DNA of 61,507 bases from an uncultured Microbulbifer sp. GTDB taxonomy: Bacteria; Pseudomonadota; Gammaproteobacteria; Pseudomonadales; Cellvibrionaceae. The position numbers were made by a program, and so were the translations under genes. The notes below the pieces were generated by a model that saw nothing but the letters and a program-made list of their open reading frames with translations, searched no databases and was not told the DNA's origin. This document shows, piece after piece, positions 18,971-28,689 of this stretch. Position 1 is the first letter of the stretch. Every line of letters begins with the position of its first letter. Location: NCBI RefSeq assembly GCF_947498635.1, contig NZ_CANMKV010000026.1, positions 1 to 61,507 of the forward strand, read 5' to 3'.

Positions 18971-20077
18971 TCAACTGTCTAACGCGGCCTCGCGGGCTAA
19001 TGAAGGAATATCGGCAATATGAATTGTCGAAGTTGGGAATGCGCAAGAAGCACCGTGCCTTTCGACAACTTTAAGGACATTCAATAGAACATCCTGCTTG
19101 ATTTCATGATATCTCACCCAATCCGTTGTTCGCGTGAACGTATAAACAAAGAAATCCAAGGATGAGGCGGCAAAACTATTAAAATTTACAATGAGAGTCC
19201 GATTGGCATCGATTTCAGGGTGCTGCTGTAACATTTTCTTAACATCAGCCACTATCACTGCCATCAAATGGGCATCCTCATAGCGGATACCAATCGTTTC
19301 GAAGATTCTTCGATTGAGCATCCTCGAGGGATTTTCAACAGAAATCTGGGTAAATACACTGTTGGGCACGTAGACGGGACGCATATCAAAGGTACGAATA
19401 CGTGTCAGGCGCCAGCCAATGTCCTCGACAGTTCCCTCAATCTGCCTATCTGGAGAGCGAATCCAGTCACCAACCGCAAAGGGCCGGTCCAGGTAAATCA
19501 TCAACCCACCAAAGAAGTTCGCCAGTAAATCTTTAGCGGCAAAGCCTACCGCCAGCCCACCGATACCACCAAAGGCCAACACACCACTAACGCTATACCC
19601 CAGGAACTGCATGATAACGATGCCGGCCGTGATAGCGATTGAAGCCCTCACCAACTTGCCGATCGCCCGCACCGTAGTGGCATCCATCGGTTTGCCGATA
19701 TAGCGGGGATTGCACAAATTGCGCTCAGCGCTGTGGGAGAAGCGCCAGGCGAACCAGGACATCACCAGGATAAGGCCAATCTCGCGAGCGGGCTCTGCCA
19801 GTGCGAAAATTTCCGCCCCCGTCGCCTGGCCCGCGCGCTGTGCGGCAACCGTCAGCCCCAAAAGCCAAAGAAACACTTGCCCAGGTGGGGACAGCGCCCC
19901 AACCAGTGCATCATCCCAAGGGTTGACAGTTTTCTCGGCTCTGAGAGCCAACTTCTGAACAAAACGCCCAAAGGCCCAGGCCGCCAGAGCTGTGGCCAGT
20001 ACAATCAAGAAAACAGAGACTACCCAGACCCGATTTTCACCCAGCCAGGACAACAGCACACTCTCTATGGACTCCAC
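18971..20077 (-). CDS. Small-conductance mechanosensitive channel (MscS family)
   Basis: Membrane channel of 368 aa that would release solutes on hypo-osmotic shock. There are about four N-terminal hydrophobic segments (residues 18-38, 63-80, 95-110, 140-160). The pore-lining helix is rich in Gly and Ala (LAFGGIGGLAVGFAAKDLLANFFGG), then the beta domain begins at DRPFAVGDWI. A C-terminal alpha/beta domain follows. It is longer than E. coli MscS (286 aa) because of the extra N-terminal helices, closer to YnaI/MscK-like medium forms. It is not part of the conserved Pseudomonas gene order, so it is an insertion between csiV and nagZ. Confidence 0.9.
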   Translation of the reverse strand: MESIESVLLSWLGENRVWVVSVFLIVLATALAAWAFGRFVQKLALRAEKTVNPWDDALVGALSPPGQVFLWLLGLTVAAQRAGQATGAEIFALAEPAREIGLILVMSWFAWRFSHSAERNLCNPRYIGKPMDATTVRAIGKLVRASIAITAGIVIMQFLGYSVSGVLAFGGIGGLAVGFAAKDLLANFFGGLMIYLDRPFAVGDWIRSPDRQIEGTVEDIGWRLTRIRTFDMRPVYVPNSVFTQISVENPSRMLNRRIFETIGIRYEDAHLMAVIVADVKKMLQQHPEIDANRTLIVNFNSFAASSLDFFVYTFTRTTDWVRYHEIKQDVLLNVLKVVERHGASCAFPTSTIHIADIPSLAREAALDS

Positions 20078-20169
20078 GAAATCCCCCTACTCAAACAACC
20101 AATTCAGCCTCGCCCAGAGGTATCTCGAAGCGAGCTCTGCTACAAGTATTTACTACCGATCTCAGTGCA

Positions 20170-21186
20170 TCAGTGCATTATCGAAGCTAACCAATCACGG
20201 GTTCTGCGTCGGCGCTCACTTTTTTCAAGTTCCTGCCAGGAGGTAATCAAAGGTCGGCCGCGCATCGCTTTTAGGCGCTCTTTAGATTCCGCTGCCGGGG
20301 TAAAATCCTGTAGGGCGGCCAGAGATTCCAAGGCACCGGTGCGATTGTTACAGATCACCCCCATATCGCAGCCCGCTTCCAGCGCAGCACGAATTCTTTC
20401 TCCATAGCCGCCGGCGGCTCCCGCACCCTCCATCGACAGATCGTCACTGAAGATAACACCACTAAAACCCAGCCGTCCCCGCAAAATATCCAGCAACCAA
20501 TACCTGGAGAAACCCACGGGCTGACTGTCGATATTGACAAAGCGTATATGGGCAGGCATCACGGCATCCAGTTCACCGGTTCCAATGCAATCGATAAAGG
20601 GTAAGGCATCAGACTCCAACACCTGCTCCAAGGTCCGCTCATCCTGTGGAAGCTCCACATGACTGTCTTCAAGGACGTGTCCATGCCCTGGAAAGTGCTT
20701 ACCGGTGGTGGCCATGCCCGCCTCACGCATCCCCTGAATAAACGGCCTTACAATGGCAGTCAAGCGCTTGGGGTCAGAACAAAAACTGCGGTCCCCAATC
20801 ACCCGACTGTGCCGGTCATCGGCATCCAAAACTGGGGCAAAACTAAAATCAACACCCACCGCCAGCAACTCGGCCGCAAGCAACCAGCCTACATCCCGTA
20901 ATTGAGCCTCTGACGCCAGGGCAGATAACTTCTGCATGGAAGGCAGACGGGTAAACCCCTCTCGGAACCGCTGCACTCGGCCCCCCTCCTGATCAACTGC
21001 CAGCAGAATATCGGGGCGAAGCGAACGGATAGAAGCGATTAACGCCTCCAGCTGGACGCGATCTCGATAGTTACGCGCAAAGAAAATCAATCCACCTACT
21101 AGAGGATTGCGTAAAAGCTCACAATCTCCACTGGTGAGTTCCTGTCCCTCGATATCAATCATCACCGGTCCAAGTGATGTAGACAT
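20170..21186 (-). CDS. nagZ: Beta-N-acetylhexosaminidase NagZ
   Basis: Cytoplasmic family 3 glycosidase of 338 aa that removes GlcNAc from anhydromuropeptides during peptidoglycan recycling; its products can induce AmpC in related bacteria. The KHFPGHG motif is at residues 163-169. The mobile-loop acid/base His is in DSHVELP (about 176) and the nucleophile Asp in FSDDLSMEG (about 248). Length matches the family. It is 34 bp downstream of psrA and is probably co-transcribed with it. Confidence 0.95.
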   Translation of the reverse strand: MSTSLGPVMIDIEGQELTSGDCELLRNPLVGGLIFFARNYRDRVQLEALIASIRSLRPDILLAVDQEGGRVQRFREGFTRLPSMQKLSALASEAQLRDVGWLLAAELLAVGVDFSFAPVLDADDRHSRVIGDRSFCSDPKRLTAIVRPFIQGMREAGMATTGKHFPGHGHVLEDSHVELPQDERTLEQVLESDALPFIDCIGTGELDAVMPAHIRFVNIDSQPVGFSRYWLLDILRGRLGFSGVIFSDDLSMEGAGAAGGYGERIRAALEAGCDMGVICNNRTGALESLAALQDFTPAAESKERLKAMRGRPLITSWQELEKSERRRRTRDWLASIMH

Positions 21187-21220
21187 ATACAGTTCCTCGA
21201 TGATTCACCCACTACGGGGC

Positions 21221-21853
21221 TCAACCCACCTCTACCTTCAGCATTGCCGAAGCCGCGGGCACCAAGCGCTCCAGAGTTTCTGACAAACTGCTCTGAGCAC
21301 CAAAATCCTCTTTCAGGATAGCTTCTATGGCATCGTAGCTCGACAGGGTAAAGATGGTGGCGCCCAGCATAAAATACAGCCGCCAATAGAAAGTAACCGG
21401 ATCTACACCCGGCAAGGCTTCAGCCAGTAGGCCGGCAAAACGGCGATAGCTCTCACCATACCGAGACACAATAAAACGGCGTAAGTGCCCCTGGAACTGT
21501 GTATAAGCCAACCCAAGTAGCCGCATAAAGCGCTGGGGGTCGAGGCCGCGCGCGCGCAGGCCGCCCAGACCCACTCGGTATAGGCTCTCCAGCAAGCCCT
21601 CGACCCTTAGGGGCTGACCTGAGGCAATACGCCGGTCAAGCTCCGCCTCCAATGCGCCGGTAAAGGGGGTCAGGAAGCGTTCAAAAACCGCCTGTATCAG
21701 CTCCTTTTTGGAGCCAAAATGGTAGTTTACTGCCGCCAAATTGACACCGGCTGTACTTGTGATTGTTCTCAGGGATGTCTCGGTAAAACCTCGTTCAGCG
21801 AACAGAACCTCTGCCGCGTCCAAGATGCGGCTAACAGTATCGGTCTGGCTCAT
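21221..21853 (-). CDS. psrA: TetR-family regulator, PsrA-like
   Basis: DNA-binding repressor of about 210 aa. The TetR helix-turn-helix is at residues 25-45 (TITSTAGVNLAAVNYHFGSK). The C-terminal ligand domain resembles PsrA of pseudomonads, which senses long-chain fatty acids and controls fatty-acid degradation and rpoS. Gene order (nagZ-psrA-lexA) supports the assignment. The longest frame starts at a TTG; the ATG at 21853, with GGTGG upstream, is preferred. A perfect palindrome 20 bp upstream suggests autoregulation. Direct ligand identity is inferred. Confidence 0.8.
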   Translation of the reverse strand: MSQTDTVSRILDAAEVLFAERGFTETSLRTITSTAGVNLAAVNYHFGSKKELIQAVFERFLTPFTGALEAELDRRIASGQPLRVEGLLESLYRVGLGGLRARGLDPQRFMRLLGLAYTQFQGHLRRFIVSRYGESYRRFAGLLAEALPGVDPVTFYWRLYFMLGATIFTLSSYDAIEAILKEDFGAQSSLSETLERLVPAASAMLKVEVG

Positions 21854-21873
21854 AGGTATCAAACCACCATTTA

Positions 21874-21885
21874 AAACAGCTGTTT
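21874..21885. promoter_or_regulatory. Palindromic PsrA-type operator before psrA
   Basis: AAACAGCTGTTT is a perfect 12-bp palindrome, AAAC-N4-GTTT, matching the form of the PsrA site known in Pseudomonas (AAAC-N2 to N4-GTTT). It lies 20 bp upstream of the psrA ATG. The remaining stretch to the next gene, 21886-22264, shows no gene or clear element. Confidence 0.6.
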
Positions 21886-22264
21886 AACTCTGGCCAGAGT
21901 AGCATATTCCGCCGCCAGTCTGGCGGCATATCACACCAAACAGACTCCCTTTACCTTGGAAGCAATCGCTTGAGATGTTGAAAATAGAGGGAATAACCTG
22001 AACGCTTAACGCCACCAGCCTGAGCACACCGCTTTCCCAACATAGGCAAACTAGTACGAAAGGCGCTGAGGCTTTCTTTGGGGGAGCGCGGGGAACGACG
22101 CGTTAAGTCATAGCGAGAGATCGCCAGAAGTCATTAATCAAAACGATGAAACGCCTGACTCACTGTTTGATCCGCCGAATAGGGATGTATATCACTACAC
22201 CGGTAAGCTGTGTTTTCCTGTGCGGAGTTAGACTCTGAGCGCCTTGAAAACCCAGGCCAACGGC

Positions 22265-22903
22265 TTAGCCGGGACCACGCATGTGCTGCAAAATTAAATC
22301 GGCGGCCTCTTCCACTGTGTCGACCACCTGGAACAAGTGCAGGTCTCTCTCATCAATACAATTCCGCTCTAGCACCGTATCTACAAGCCAGTCATACAGA
22401 CCACTCCAATACCGTTTTCCAACTAAAACAATTGGAAAGTGCTGCACCTTTCTAGTCTGTACTAATGTGAGCGCCTCAAATAATTCATCCAGTGTACCGA
22501 AGCCCCCTGGCAACCCCACAAAGCCCAGCGCCTGCTTCACAAATAAAAATTTGCGCACAAAGAAATATCGAAAATGTAAATTAACATCTTGATAGGGATT
22601 GGCCACCTGCTCAAAAGGCAGTTCAATATTCAAACCAATTGAAGCACCAGGTTGATCGAAAGCACCTCGGTTACACGCCTCCATCAGGCCTGGCCCGCCA
22701 CCAGTAATTACCGGTATCCCTTCCGCAGCCAGTAGTTTCCCCAGCTTAACCCCTTGTTGATATTCCTGGCTTTGCTCGGAGAAACGCGCACTGCCAAATA
22801 CCGTTACCGCCCCTCTAAATGCGATTAAACGCTCAATGCCATCCACTAATTCAGACTGTATACGAAGAACTCTCCAAGCTTCGGCCACCTTGGCATCCAG
22901 CAT
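22265..22903 (-). CDS. LOG-family protein (TIGR00730, cytokinin riboside 5'-monophosphate phosphoribohydrolase-like)
   Basis: Rossmann-fold protein of 212 aa. The nucleotide-binding GGGPGLMEACNRGA and the family hallmark GLPGGFGTLDELFE are both present. LOG enzymes cleave the N-glycosidic bond of nucleoside monophosphates; the substrate in bacteria is often unclear. The longest frame begins with GTG; the ATG at 22903 lies 8 nt after AGGGA and is preferred. It is divergent from lexA, sharing a 164-bp region with two LexA boxes, so it might also respond to DNA damage. Confidence 0.85.
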   Translation of the reverse strand: MLDAKVAEAWRVLRIQSELVDGIERLIAFRGAVTVFGSARFSEQSQEYQQGVKLGKLLAAEGIPVITGGGPGLMEACNRGAFDQPGASIGLNIELPFEQVANPYQDVNLHFRYFFVRKFLFVKQALGFVGLPGGFGTLDELFEALTLVQTRKVQHFPIVLVGKRYWSGLYDWLVDTVLERNCIDERDLHLFQVVDTVEEAADLILQHMRGPG

Positions 22904-23015
22904 TATCACTTTCCCTCGCTGTCAGCTCTTTCAACTTTTTCTTTCATTCCTTGTTTTCATAAACACTGTAGCAGCTCATACAGGAACCGGTGATAGGATT
23001 GCGCGAGCCCCAAAT

Positions 23016-23050
23016 CTGTATATAATCCCAGCACCTGTATAAAAATACAG
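23016..23050. promoter_or_regulatory. Two LexA boxes upstream of lexA
   Basis: CTGTATATAATCCCAG (23016-23031) and CTGTATAAAAATACAG (23035-23050) match the gammaproteobacterial SOS box CTGT-N8-ACAG; the second is perfect. They are 3 bp apart, ending 17 bp before the lexA ATG. The arrangement is classic autorepression, and the pair could also act on the divergent LOG-family gene. Confidence 0.92.
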
Positions 23051-23067
23051 AAACGCTAGGTAATTCT

Positions 23068-23673
23068 ATGACCAATCTCACCGCACGACAGACTCAAGTA
23101 TTAGAGCTGATTAAAGCCTACCTGGATGATACGGGTTATCCCCCTACTCGCGCGGAGATTGCCCAAGAACTGGGCTTCCGTTCACCAAATGCGGCTGAGG
23201 AACACCTTAAAGCACTGGCGCGGAAAGGAGCCATTGAAATGGTTGCCGGCGCTTCGCGGGGTATTCGGATTCCAGATCACCAGTCGGGGCTGCCGATTAT
23301 CGGACGTGTCGCCGCAGGTCACCCCATCCTTGCGACAGAGCACATCGAAGATTATTGCGACCTACCCTCCAGTTTTTTTCATCCGCCGGCTGACTACTTA
23401 CTACGAGTGCACGGCATGAGCATGCGCAATGCCGGCATTCTCGATGGCGACCTCCTTGCCGTGCAGAAAACAGAGCAAGTTAGGAACGGGCAGATTGTAG
23501 TTGCACGGATTGATGAGGAGGTGACCGTAAAACGCTTCCGCCGCAAGGGCAATCAGGCAACGGTACAACTCCTACCGGAAAACGAAGATTTTGAGACCAT
23601 CCAGGTAGATATGCGGGATAAGAACTTTATCATTGAAGGCCTGGCCGTTGGCGTTATTCGCCAAACCCCTTAA
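23068..23673 (+). CDS. lexA: LexA repressor, SOS response regulator
   Basis: Represses DNA-damage genes and self-cleaves when RecA is activated; 201 aa. The winged helix-turn-helix is at residues 1-70 ([26 protein letters not shown]). The cleavage site is A83-G84 in RVAAGHP. The catalytic dyad is S118 (HGMSMRN) and K155 (VTVKRF). The two boxes in front of it show autoregulation. In Pseudomonas the cell-division inhibitor sulA follows directly; here the next gene converges and no sulA is present. Confidence 0.97.
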   Translation: MTNLTARQTQVLELIKAYLDDTGYPPTRAEIAQELGFRSPNAAEEHLKALARKGAIEMVAGASRGIRIPDHQSGLPIIGRVAAGHPILATEHIEDYCDLPSSFFHPPADYLLRVHGMSMRNAGILDGDLLAVQKTEQVRNGQIVVARIDEEVTVKRFRRKGNQATVQLLPENEDFETIQVDMRDKNFIIEGLAVGVIRQTP

Positions 23674-23725
23674 GTGCCCTCTTAAAGCCTGCGGACTCAA
23701 ACCAAAACTATCCCCCAAAAACAAC

Positions 23726-23757
23726 AACAGCGGCTTATAGCCGCTGTTGAATAGTTT
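23726..23757. terminator. Bidirectional terminator between lexA and the converging gene
   Basis: AACAGCGGC (23726-23734) and GCCGCTGTT (23740-23748) form a 9-bp stem with a short TTATA loop. GAATAGTTTT follows on the plus strand and an A-rich, hence T-rich on the minus strand, flank lies on the other side. It sits between two converging stop codons. Confidence 0.8.
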
Positions 23758-23772
23758 TAACCGATACTCTGA

Positions 23773-24027
23773 TCAGTGAATCGTATGATTCACCGGCATC
23801 GATTCCTCCTCCTCGAAGTAGCCCGGCTCCAGGTCTTCTAGATTTTGCACAGCTTCAATACCGGCTTCTAGCATTGCCCGAGCGACTGCCACTTTATGCT
23901 TTCGCAGAAACTGTAGACTCTCCGCCGAGAATTGAATGCTCACCAGAGGGTCCTCCTCGTGGCCGGCACGGCGCAATGCCACCTCGCCATTGGCCAGCTC
24001 AATAATCTCAAAAGTTTCGGAGGACAT
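23773..24027 (-). CDS. Conserved small protein of unknown function
   Basis: A protein of 84 aa beginning MSSETFEIIELANGEVALRR, acidic at the C-terminus (YFEEEESM). I do not recognise a named domain, but small proteins of this kind occur between lexA/sulA and topA in pseudomonads (PA3009-like, from memory). A GTG five codons upstream extends the frame; the ATG at 24027, with AAGGGA 7-8 nt upstream, is preferred. The LRKHKVAVARAMLEAGIEAVQ segment looks helical. It could form one transcript with the next two upstream genes. Confidence 0.7.
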   Translation of the reverse strand: MSSETFEIIELANGEVALRRAGHEEDPLVSIQFSAESLQFLRKHKVAVARAMLEAGIEAVQNLEDLEPGYFEEEESMPVNHTIH

Positions 24028-24128
24028 TTGCTTTCCCTTCACCGCACATCAGTTTGCGCCCAGTGTACCACAGGCAATTTAGAAGTTTCAGTGGACGCAA
24101 ACAGATAGAGGAAGTGCGCTGTGTGACC

Positions 24129-24614
24129 TCAGCACTCTTCAAGGTTAGTACGCTGCCTGCGTACCAGTTCACTCAAAGAGGCATGCCACTCAAGAAGCAC
24201 TTCAAGGGATAGAGTAACTGGCCTAGGGCCCGCAATATTCTGGGTCGGGATTAGATTTTCCTGTCCTTGCACTTCTTCGGCCAGAGAAAGCTGCAGAAGT
24301 TGTTTCCATGCGCACAGCATCGCACTCAACCAGCTCTCGGGCTCTGAGAGCAGTAACTGTAATTCCCTCACCTCGCTACTGGCCCTACCTTGGCTTTGCA
24401 GGCTATCGCCGATAACCTGCAGGGATTCCGCCTCAAAACCTAACTGCAACTGCTGGGAAAGTTCTGCCAGGAAAGCCCGGTAGGCTTTCCATAACTGCAG
24501 CAGTGCCCCCTCTTCAAGCGCCAGGCGATGAAGAGGGGAATCATAGTGGCTCGTGGAGAGCAATTGACTCTTGCGAAGAGCAGAAGTGACGAGTCCAGTA
24601 TAGGGGTTACTCAT
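24129..24614 (-). CDS. DUF6586-family protein
   Basis: Protein of 161 aa, almost entirely helical and Leu/Gln/Glu-rich, without signal peptide or membrane helix. It has no catalytic motif I can identify. Its position directly behind topA (the topA TAA abuts this ATG) and its composition match the small conserved gene in the same place in Pseudomonas, now called DUF6586. The tight junction suggests coupled translation with topA. Function unknown; it is not SulA, which is shorter and has a different core. Confidence 0.7.
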   Translation of the reverse strand: MSNPYTGLVTSALRKSQLLSTSHYDSPLHRLALEEGALLQLWKAYRAFLAELSQQLQLGFEAESLQVIGDSLQSQGRASSEVRELQLLLSEPESWLSAMLCAWKQLLQLSLAEEVQGQENLIPTQNIAGPRPVTLSLEVLLEWHASLSELVRRQRTNLEEC

Positions 24615-27299
24615 TTACTTTTTCGCCGCTACTTTCTTGGCTGCTGGTTTCCGCTTGGCCGTAGAGGTCTTGCTACCGGCTTCAACCTTCCAGGCTCCAT
24701 CGCGGTAAAAGGCCTTCCAACCGGTTGCCTTACCCTCCTCCTCAGACTGAACATATTGCTCTTGGGTCTTACGGCTGAAACGAATTACAGTATCTCGGCC
24801 CTGATCGTCTTGCGCGGGTGCCGCGAACAAGAAGCTGTACTTCGGATCAATCTCACTTTGGTGAGGCAGTAGTTCTTTTACCAGGGGAGCGCGGGTTTCA
24901 CGATTTTTGGGGAACTGGCTGGCGGCCAGGAACAATCCGGAGGCACCATCGCGGAGAATATAGTGATCCTCAACCTTTTGACAGGCCAACTCAGGCATAG
25001 GTACCGGGTCCATCTTGGGAGGCGCCGGTTGACCGTTTTTCAGTAGCTTGCGCGTATTTTTGCAGGCTTCATTAGTACAACCGAAGTATTTCCCAAAGCG
25101 GCCGGACTTCAACTGCATATCGCTACCGCATTTGTCACACTCAATAATCGGCCCATCATAACCCTTGATTTTGAATGTGCCCTGCTCCACTTCGTAGCCA
25201 TTACAATCGGGATTATTGCCACAAATGTGCAACTTGCGCTGCTCATCGAGCAGATAGCTATCCATGGCAGTACCGCATTTACCACAGCGGCGCTTCTCAC
25301 GCAGCAGGCGGGATTCCGCCTCCTCATCCTTATCGGCATCGACAGCTTCATCACCAGAAACCAGGTTCATGGTGTTGGTACAACGCTCCTTAGGAGGTAG
25401 TGCGTAGCCAGAACAGCCGAGAAAAACACCGGTAGAGCCGGTACGAATCTGCATGTGACGACCACATTTATCGCACTCGATATCCGTATCCGTCGGAGCA
25501 TTGCGGCGCATGCCCGCTTCGCTGGATTGGGCTTTCTCAAGTCTCGAAGAAAAGTCCTGATAAAACTCATCGAGGAGCTGCTTCCAGCCCTTATCACCAT
25601 CGGCCACCGCATCCAGGGATTCTTCCAGGCTTGCAGTGAAACCATAATCCATCAGGTTTTTGAAACTTTCGCTGAGTCGATCGGTGACGATGTCACCCAT
25701 TTTTTCAGCATAGAATCGGCGATTCTCAAGGCGCACATAACCGCGATCCTGAATCGTGGAAATAATCGAGGCATAGGTGGACGGACGGCCGATACCACGC
25801 TTCTCGAGTTCCTTCACCAGGGCGGCTTCACTAAAGCGTGCTGGCGGCTTGGTAAAGTGTTGCTTCGAATCCAGTTGTTGCAGAGAGAGCTTTTCCCCAA
25901 CCTTCACGTCAGGCAGCAGCAAATCTTCATCTTTCTTACCGGAAGCGGGCGCAACCTTAAGAAATCCATCGAAGCGAATCACTCGGCCACGAGCACGTAA
26001 TTCAAATTCACCGGCACTCACCACAATGGAGGTCGAAGTGAACTGTGCTGGAGTCATTTGACAGGCGACAAACTGCTGCCAGATTAAATTGTAAAGGCGC
26101 TCCGCATCGCGCTCGACACCGGAAAGCATATTTGGGGCAATACGCACATCGGAAGGGCGAATTGCTTCGTGAGCCTCTTGCGCGCCCTCCTTGCTGCTGT
26201 AGCTGTTCGCTGTTTCCGGAAGATATTTACCCCCAAAATTCTCACCAATATAGTCGCGTGCAGACTCAACGGCCTCTTTGCTCAGGTTGGTAGAATCGGT
26301 ACGCATGTAGGTAATGTGACCAGCCTCATACAAACGCTGCGCCAGGGTCATGGTTTTCTTAACACTAAAGCCCAAACGGTTACTTGCCGCCTGCTGCAGT
26401 GTCGAAGTGATAAACGGAGCCCCCGGTTTGGAGCTTGTCGGTTTGTCGTCCCGGCTGCTGACGACAAACTGGCCGCCCTGCAGTGCTTTAACCGCACGGC
26501 TCGCATCCGCTTCATTGGTTGGGCGAAAAGCCTCCCCAGCCTGCTTTTTCACTTCAAGACGCAGCTTGTTGGCTTTGCTGGTCTCGGTATCAGCAAAAAG
26601 CGTCCAGTACTCTTCCGGGATGAACGCGCGGATTTCACGCTCGCGCTCGACTACGAGCCGCACCGCCACCGATTGAACCCGACCCGCAGAAAGGCCGCGG
26701 GCCACCTTTTCCCACAAGAGCGGGGATACCATGTAACCCACAATGCGATCGAGAAAACGGCGAGCTTGCTGCGCATGTACCCGGTTAATATTCAGGCGCC
26801 CAGGATCTTTGAAGGCCTCCTGGATCGCAGATTTGGTTATCTCATTAAAAACTACACGACGATAGCGCTCATCGTTACCACCGATTGCTTCGCGCAAGTG
26901 CCAGGCGATTGCCTCTCCCTCGCGGTCCAAATCCGTTGCCAGATAAATATGATCGGCATTCTCGGCAAGCTTTTGCAGCTCACTGACTACCTTTTCTTTG
27001 CCCGGCAAAATTTCATAGTGAGCCTGCCAGCCATGATCGGGATCAATACCCATACGCTTGATCAGCTGCTCACGATTTTTCTTGCGCTTATAGGCCTCTT
27101 TCGCCTCGGGGGCGAGTTTACGTGTTTCAGCCGCACGCCTTGCCCGCTCTTTTGCGTCGACAGGCTGCTTATTGCCCCCACCGGTAGGCAAATCGCGAAT
27201 ATGACCGACGCTGGACTTAACAACGAAGTCCTTGCCGAGATATTTATTGATGGTTTTCGCTTTGGCCGGTGATTCGACGATGACCAGTGATTTACCCAT
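24615..27299 (-). CDS. topA: DNA topoisomerase I
   Basis: Type IA topoisomerase of 894 aa that relaxes negative supercoils. The TOPRIM domain has the acidic triad in [10 protein letters not shown] (residues 121-130). The active-site Tyr is Y331 in [10 protein letters not shown]. At least three C-terminal zinc-ribbon modules with CxxC pairs follow, then a Lys/Ala-rich basic tail ([13 protein letters not shown]) that would contact DNA or RNA polymerase. Length and layout are as in pseudomonads. It is the first gene of a likely three-gene minus-strand unit. Confidence 0.97.
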   Translation of the reverse strand: MGKSLVIVESPAKAKTINKYLGKDFVVKSSVGHIRDLPTGGGNKQPVDAKERARRAAETRKLAPEAKEAYKRKKNREQLIKRMGIDPDHGWQAHYEILPGKEKVVSELQKLAENADHIYLATDLDREGEAIAWHLREAIGGNDERYRRVVFNEITKSAIQEAFKDPGRLNINRVHAQQARRFLDRIVGYMVSPLLWEKVARGLSAGRVQSVAVRLVVEREREIRAFIPEEYWTLFADTETSKANKLRLEVKKQAGEAFRPTNEADASRAVKALQGGQFVVSSRDDKPTSSKPGAPFITSTLQQAASNRLGFSVKKTMTLAQRLYEAGHITYMRTDSTNLSKEAVESARDYIGENFGGKYLPETANSYSSKEGAQEAHEAIRPSDVRIAPNMLSGVERDAERLYNLIWQQFVACQMTPAQFTSTSIVVSAGEFELRARGRVIRFDGFLKVAPASGKKDEDLLLPDVKVGEKLSLQQLDSKQHFTKPPARFSEAALVKELEKRGIGRPSTYASIISTIQDRGYVRLENRRFYAEKMGDIVTDRLSESFKNLMDYGFTASLEESLDAVADGDKGWKQLLDEFYQDFSSRLEKAQSSEAGMRRNAPTDTDIECDKCGRHMQIRTGSTGVFLGCSGYALPPKERCTNTMNLVSGDEAVDADKDEEAESRLLREKRRCGKCGTAMDSYLLDEQRKLHICGNNPDCNGYEVEQGTFKIKGYDGPIIECDKCGSDMQLKSGRFGKYFGCTNEACKNTRKLLKNGQPAPPKMDPVPMPELACQKVEDHYILRDGASGLFLAASQFPKNRETRAPLVKELLPHQSEIDPKYSFLFAAPAQDDQGRDTVIRFSRKTQEQYVQSEEEGKATGWKAFYRDGAWKVEAGSKTSTAKRKPAAKKVAAKK

Positions 27300-27513
27300 A
27301 AGCCTTTGATTTCAAATGAAAAATTTACTGCTTTTAAAAGCATTTCAGTCCCTTCAATCGGGCCTGCGCTGCGCGAATATATAAGCCTCACTTAGTGCGC
27401 GGTCAAGCAAAGCTGACAATTTTTGGTGTCTATTCGCCAATTTTTACCCTCCAACAGGGGCAAAATTGTGACATTTTCCCCTTTTTCAGACGCCTGGTGA
27501 TACGGCTAACGCC

Positions 27514-28038
27514 TTAGTCCTCAGGGAGTTTGATCGGGCTAACTTTGCGGACAGCACTCTCTATAAGAGGGGCGTACTCCGCCAAACTGTCCGACAACTG
27601 AGAAAAAGCCTTTACCCCGCCATTCTCACGCCACTGCACTCCCAATCCGACATCGGTTGCGATAATTGCGCAACAATCCGCCGGGAGACTATTCAACAAC
27701 TGATGCAGATACGGCCATGCTGCCTGAGGTGCCTTGACACTGCTGCCCCAATCCCAACTACCGGAAAAATTTAATTCGTGCAGAATACGCTGGCGCTGTA
27801 ATACCCAGCCAATCTGCAAGCGCTTTCTTTCGCCCCATCGGTAGTAATACACCGCTGCTGTTCCCTCCCCTAGTGCCGCTGGTAACGTCTGGATCTGTAC
27901 GGTAATGCCCTGCCTAGCTGCGCGGCCGCGCAAATCTGCCAGGCGGCTGTCGCGCTGGCTGGGCTTAAGCCACATTACCGGCCCAAGCACCAGGGCAATA
28001 GCAAAGCCAATAATGATTACCGGAAGCCACTCGGACAT
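27514..28038 (-). CDS. Membrane-anchored protein of unknown function
   Basis: Protein of 174 aa with one N-terminal helix (residues 4-25), then a soluble domain facing, by the positive-inside rule, the cytoplasm. The sequence after the helix (KPSQRDSRLADLRGRAARQGI) resembles small conserved proteins located near topA in pseudomonads, but I cannot name a family. Trp-rich stretches (WDWG, AWPYLHQLL) are conspicuous. In Pseudomonas the fadAB operon is also in this neighbourhood; it is absent here. Confidence 0.65.
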   Translation of the reverse strand: MSEWLPVIIIGFAIALVLGPVMWLKPSQRDSRLADLRGRAARQGITVQIQTLPAALGEGTAAVYYYRWGERKRLQIGWVLQRQRILHELNFSGSWDWGSSVKAPQAAWPYLHQLLNSLPADCCAIIATDVGLGVQWRENGGVKAFSQLSDSLAEYAPLIESAVRKVSPIKLPED

Positions 28039-28184
28039 AAAGATTCCTTAAAGGGTTTCAAAAAGCGGCCTATTCTGCGTCGTCTTATATGATCCATGTC
28101 AAACAGTTTTTTTTACGGTAGACTGAAAATGGCTGTCGAAAGAAGCCCCTTCGGGCAAAAAGAAAAGGCAGGAGTTAATGGATC

Positions 28185-28628
28185 ATGACGAAATATCAAC
28201 GAATTTTGGTGGGGCTGGACCTCTCGGAAGAGTCCTCACAGGTACTGGAAAAGGCGGCGGCCCTGGCCGGGGCATTCAATGCCGAGCTGAGTTTAATGCA
28301 TGCTATTGAGCCCCTGACATTTGCCTATGGCGGCGATATCCCCATGGACTTGTCAGAGGTACAGGATCAGCTACAAAACCAGGCCAAGGAACAACTGCAA
28401 AAAGCCGCACTTTCTTTAAATATTCCCACTGAACGGCAACACGTCATTCTGGGCCAGCCATCCACTGAGATACACCGCTTAGCCAAAGAGCTGGACGTCG
28501 ATCTTATTATTATCGGTAGCCATGGGCGTCACGGTTTGGCGCTACTGCTCGGCTCAACCTCCAATGGCGTCTTACATGGCGCCAAGTGCGATGTTTTAGC
28601 CGTCAGGGTGTATGTAGACGAAGAGTAA
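28185..28628 (+). CDS. uspA: Universal stress protein (UspA family)
   Basis: Cytoplasmic 147-aa protein with one Usp domain. The ATP-binding signature is intact: the G-2x-G-9x-G(S/T) pattern in GSHGRHGLALLLGSTSNGVL near the C-terminus, and the Walker-like VGLDLS strand at the start. UspA-type proteins bind ATP or dimerise in response to starvation and oxidative stress. Single gene; a run of A/T before the start is consistent with its own promoter. A GGAG-containing site (GGCAGGAG) precedes the ATG. Confidence 0.93.
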   Translation: MTKYQRILVGLDLSEESSQVLEKAAALAGAFNAELSLMHAIEPLTFAYGGDIPMDLSEVQDQLQNQAKEQLQKAALSLNIPTERQHVILGQPSTEIHRLAKELDVDLIIIGSHGRHGLALLLGSTSNGVLHGAKCDVLAVRVYVDEE

Positions 28629-28648
28629 CGATTACCTCCCCTGTCATA

Positions 28649-28673
28649 GGGAGTGGTGGCAAGCACCACTCCC
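28649..28673. terminator. Hairpin between uspA and uup
   Basis: GGGAGTGGTG / CACCACTCCC is a perfect 10-bp stem with a 5-nt loop between two converging genes. It lacks a T-tract on both sides, so it may need Rho or act as a 3'-end stabiliser. Confidence 0.6.
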
Positions 28674-28689
28674 CTGAACTGCCCTGACC

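Noticed and set aside
24129..24614. Gene next to lexA as a possible SulA
   Set aside because: Its sequence and its abutment with topA fit DUF6586; SulA's core is not present.
26169..27272. Plus-strand frame of 367 codons opposite topA
   Set aside because: Antisense to the catalytic core of topA, no recognisable motif; judged a shadow.
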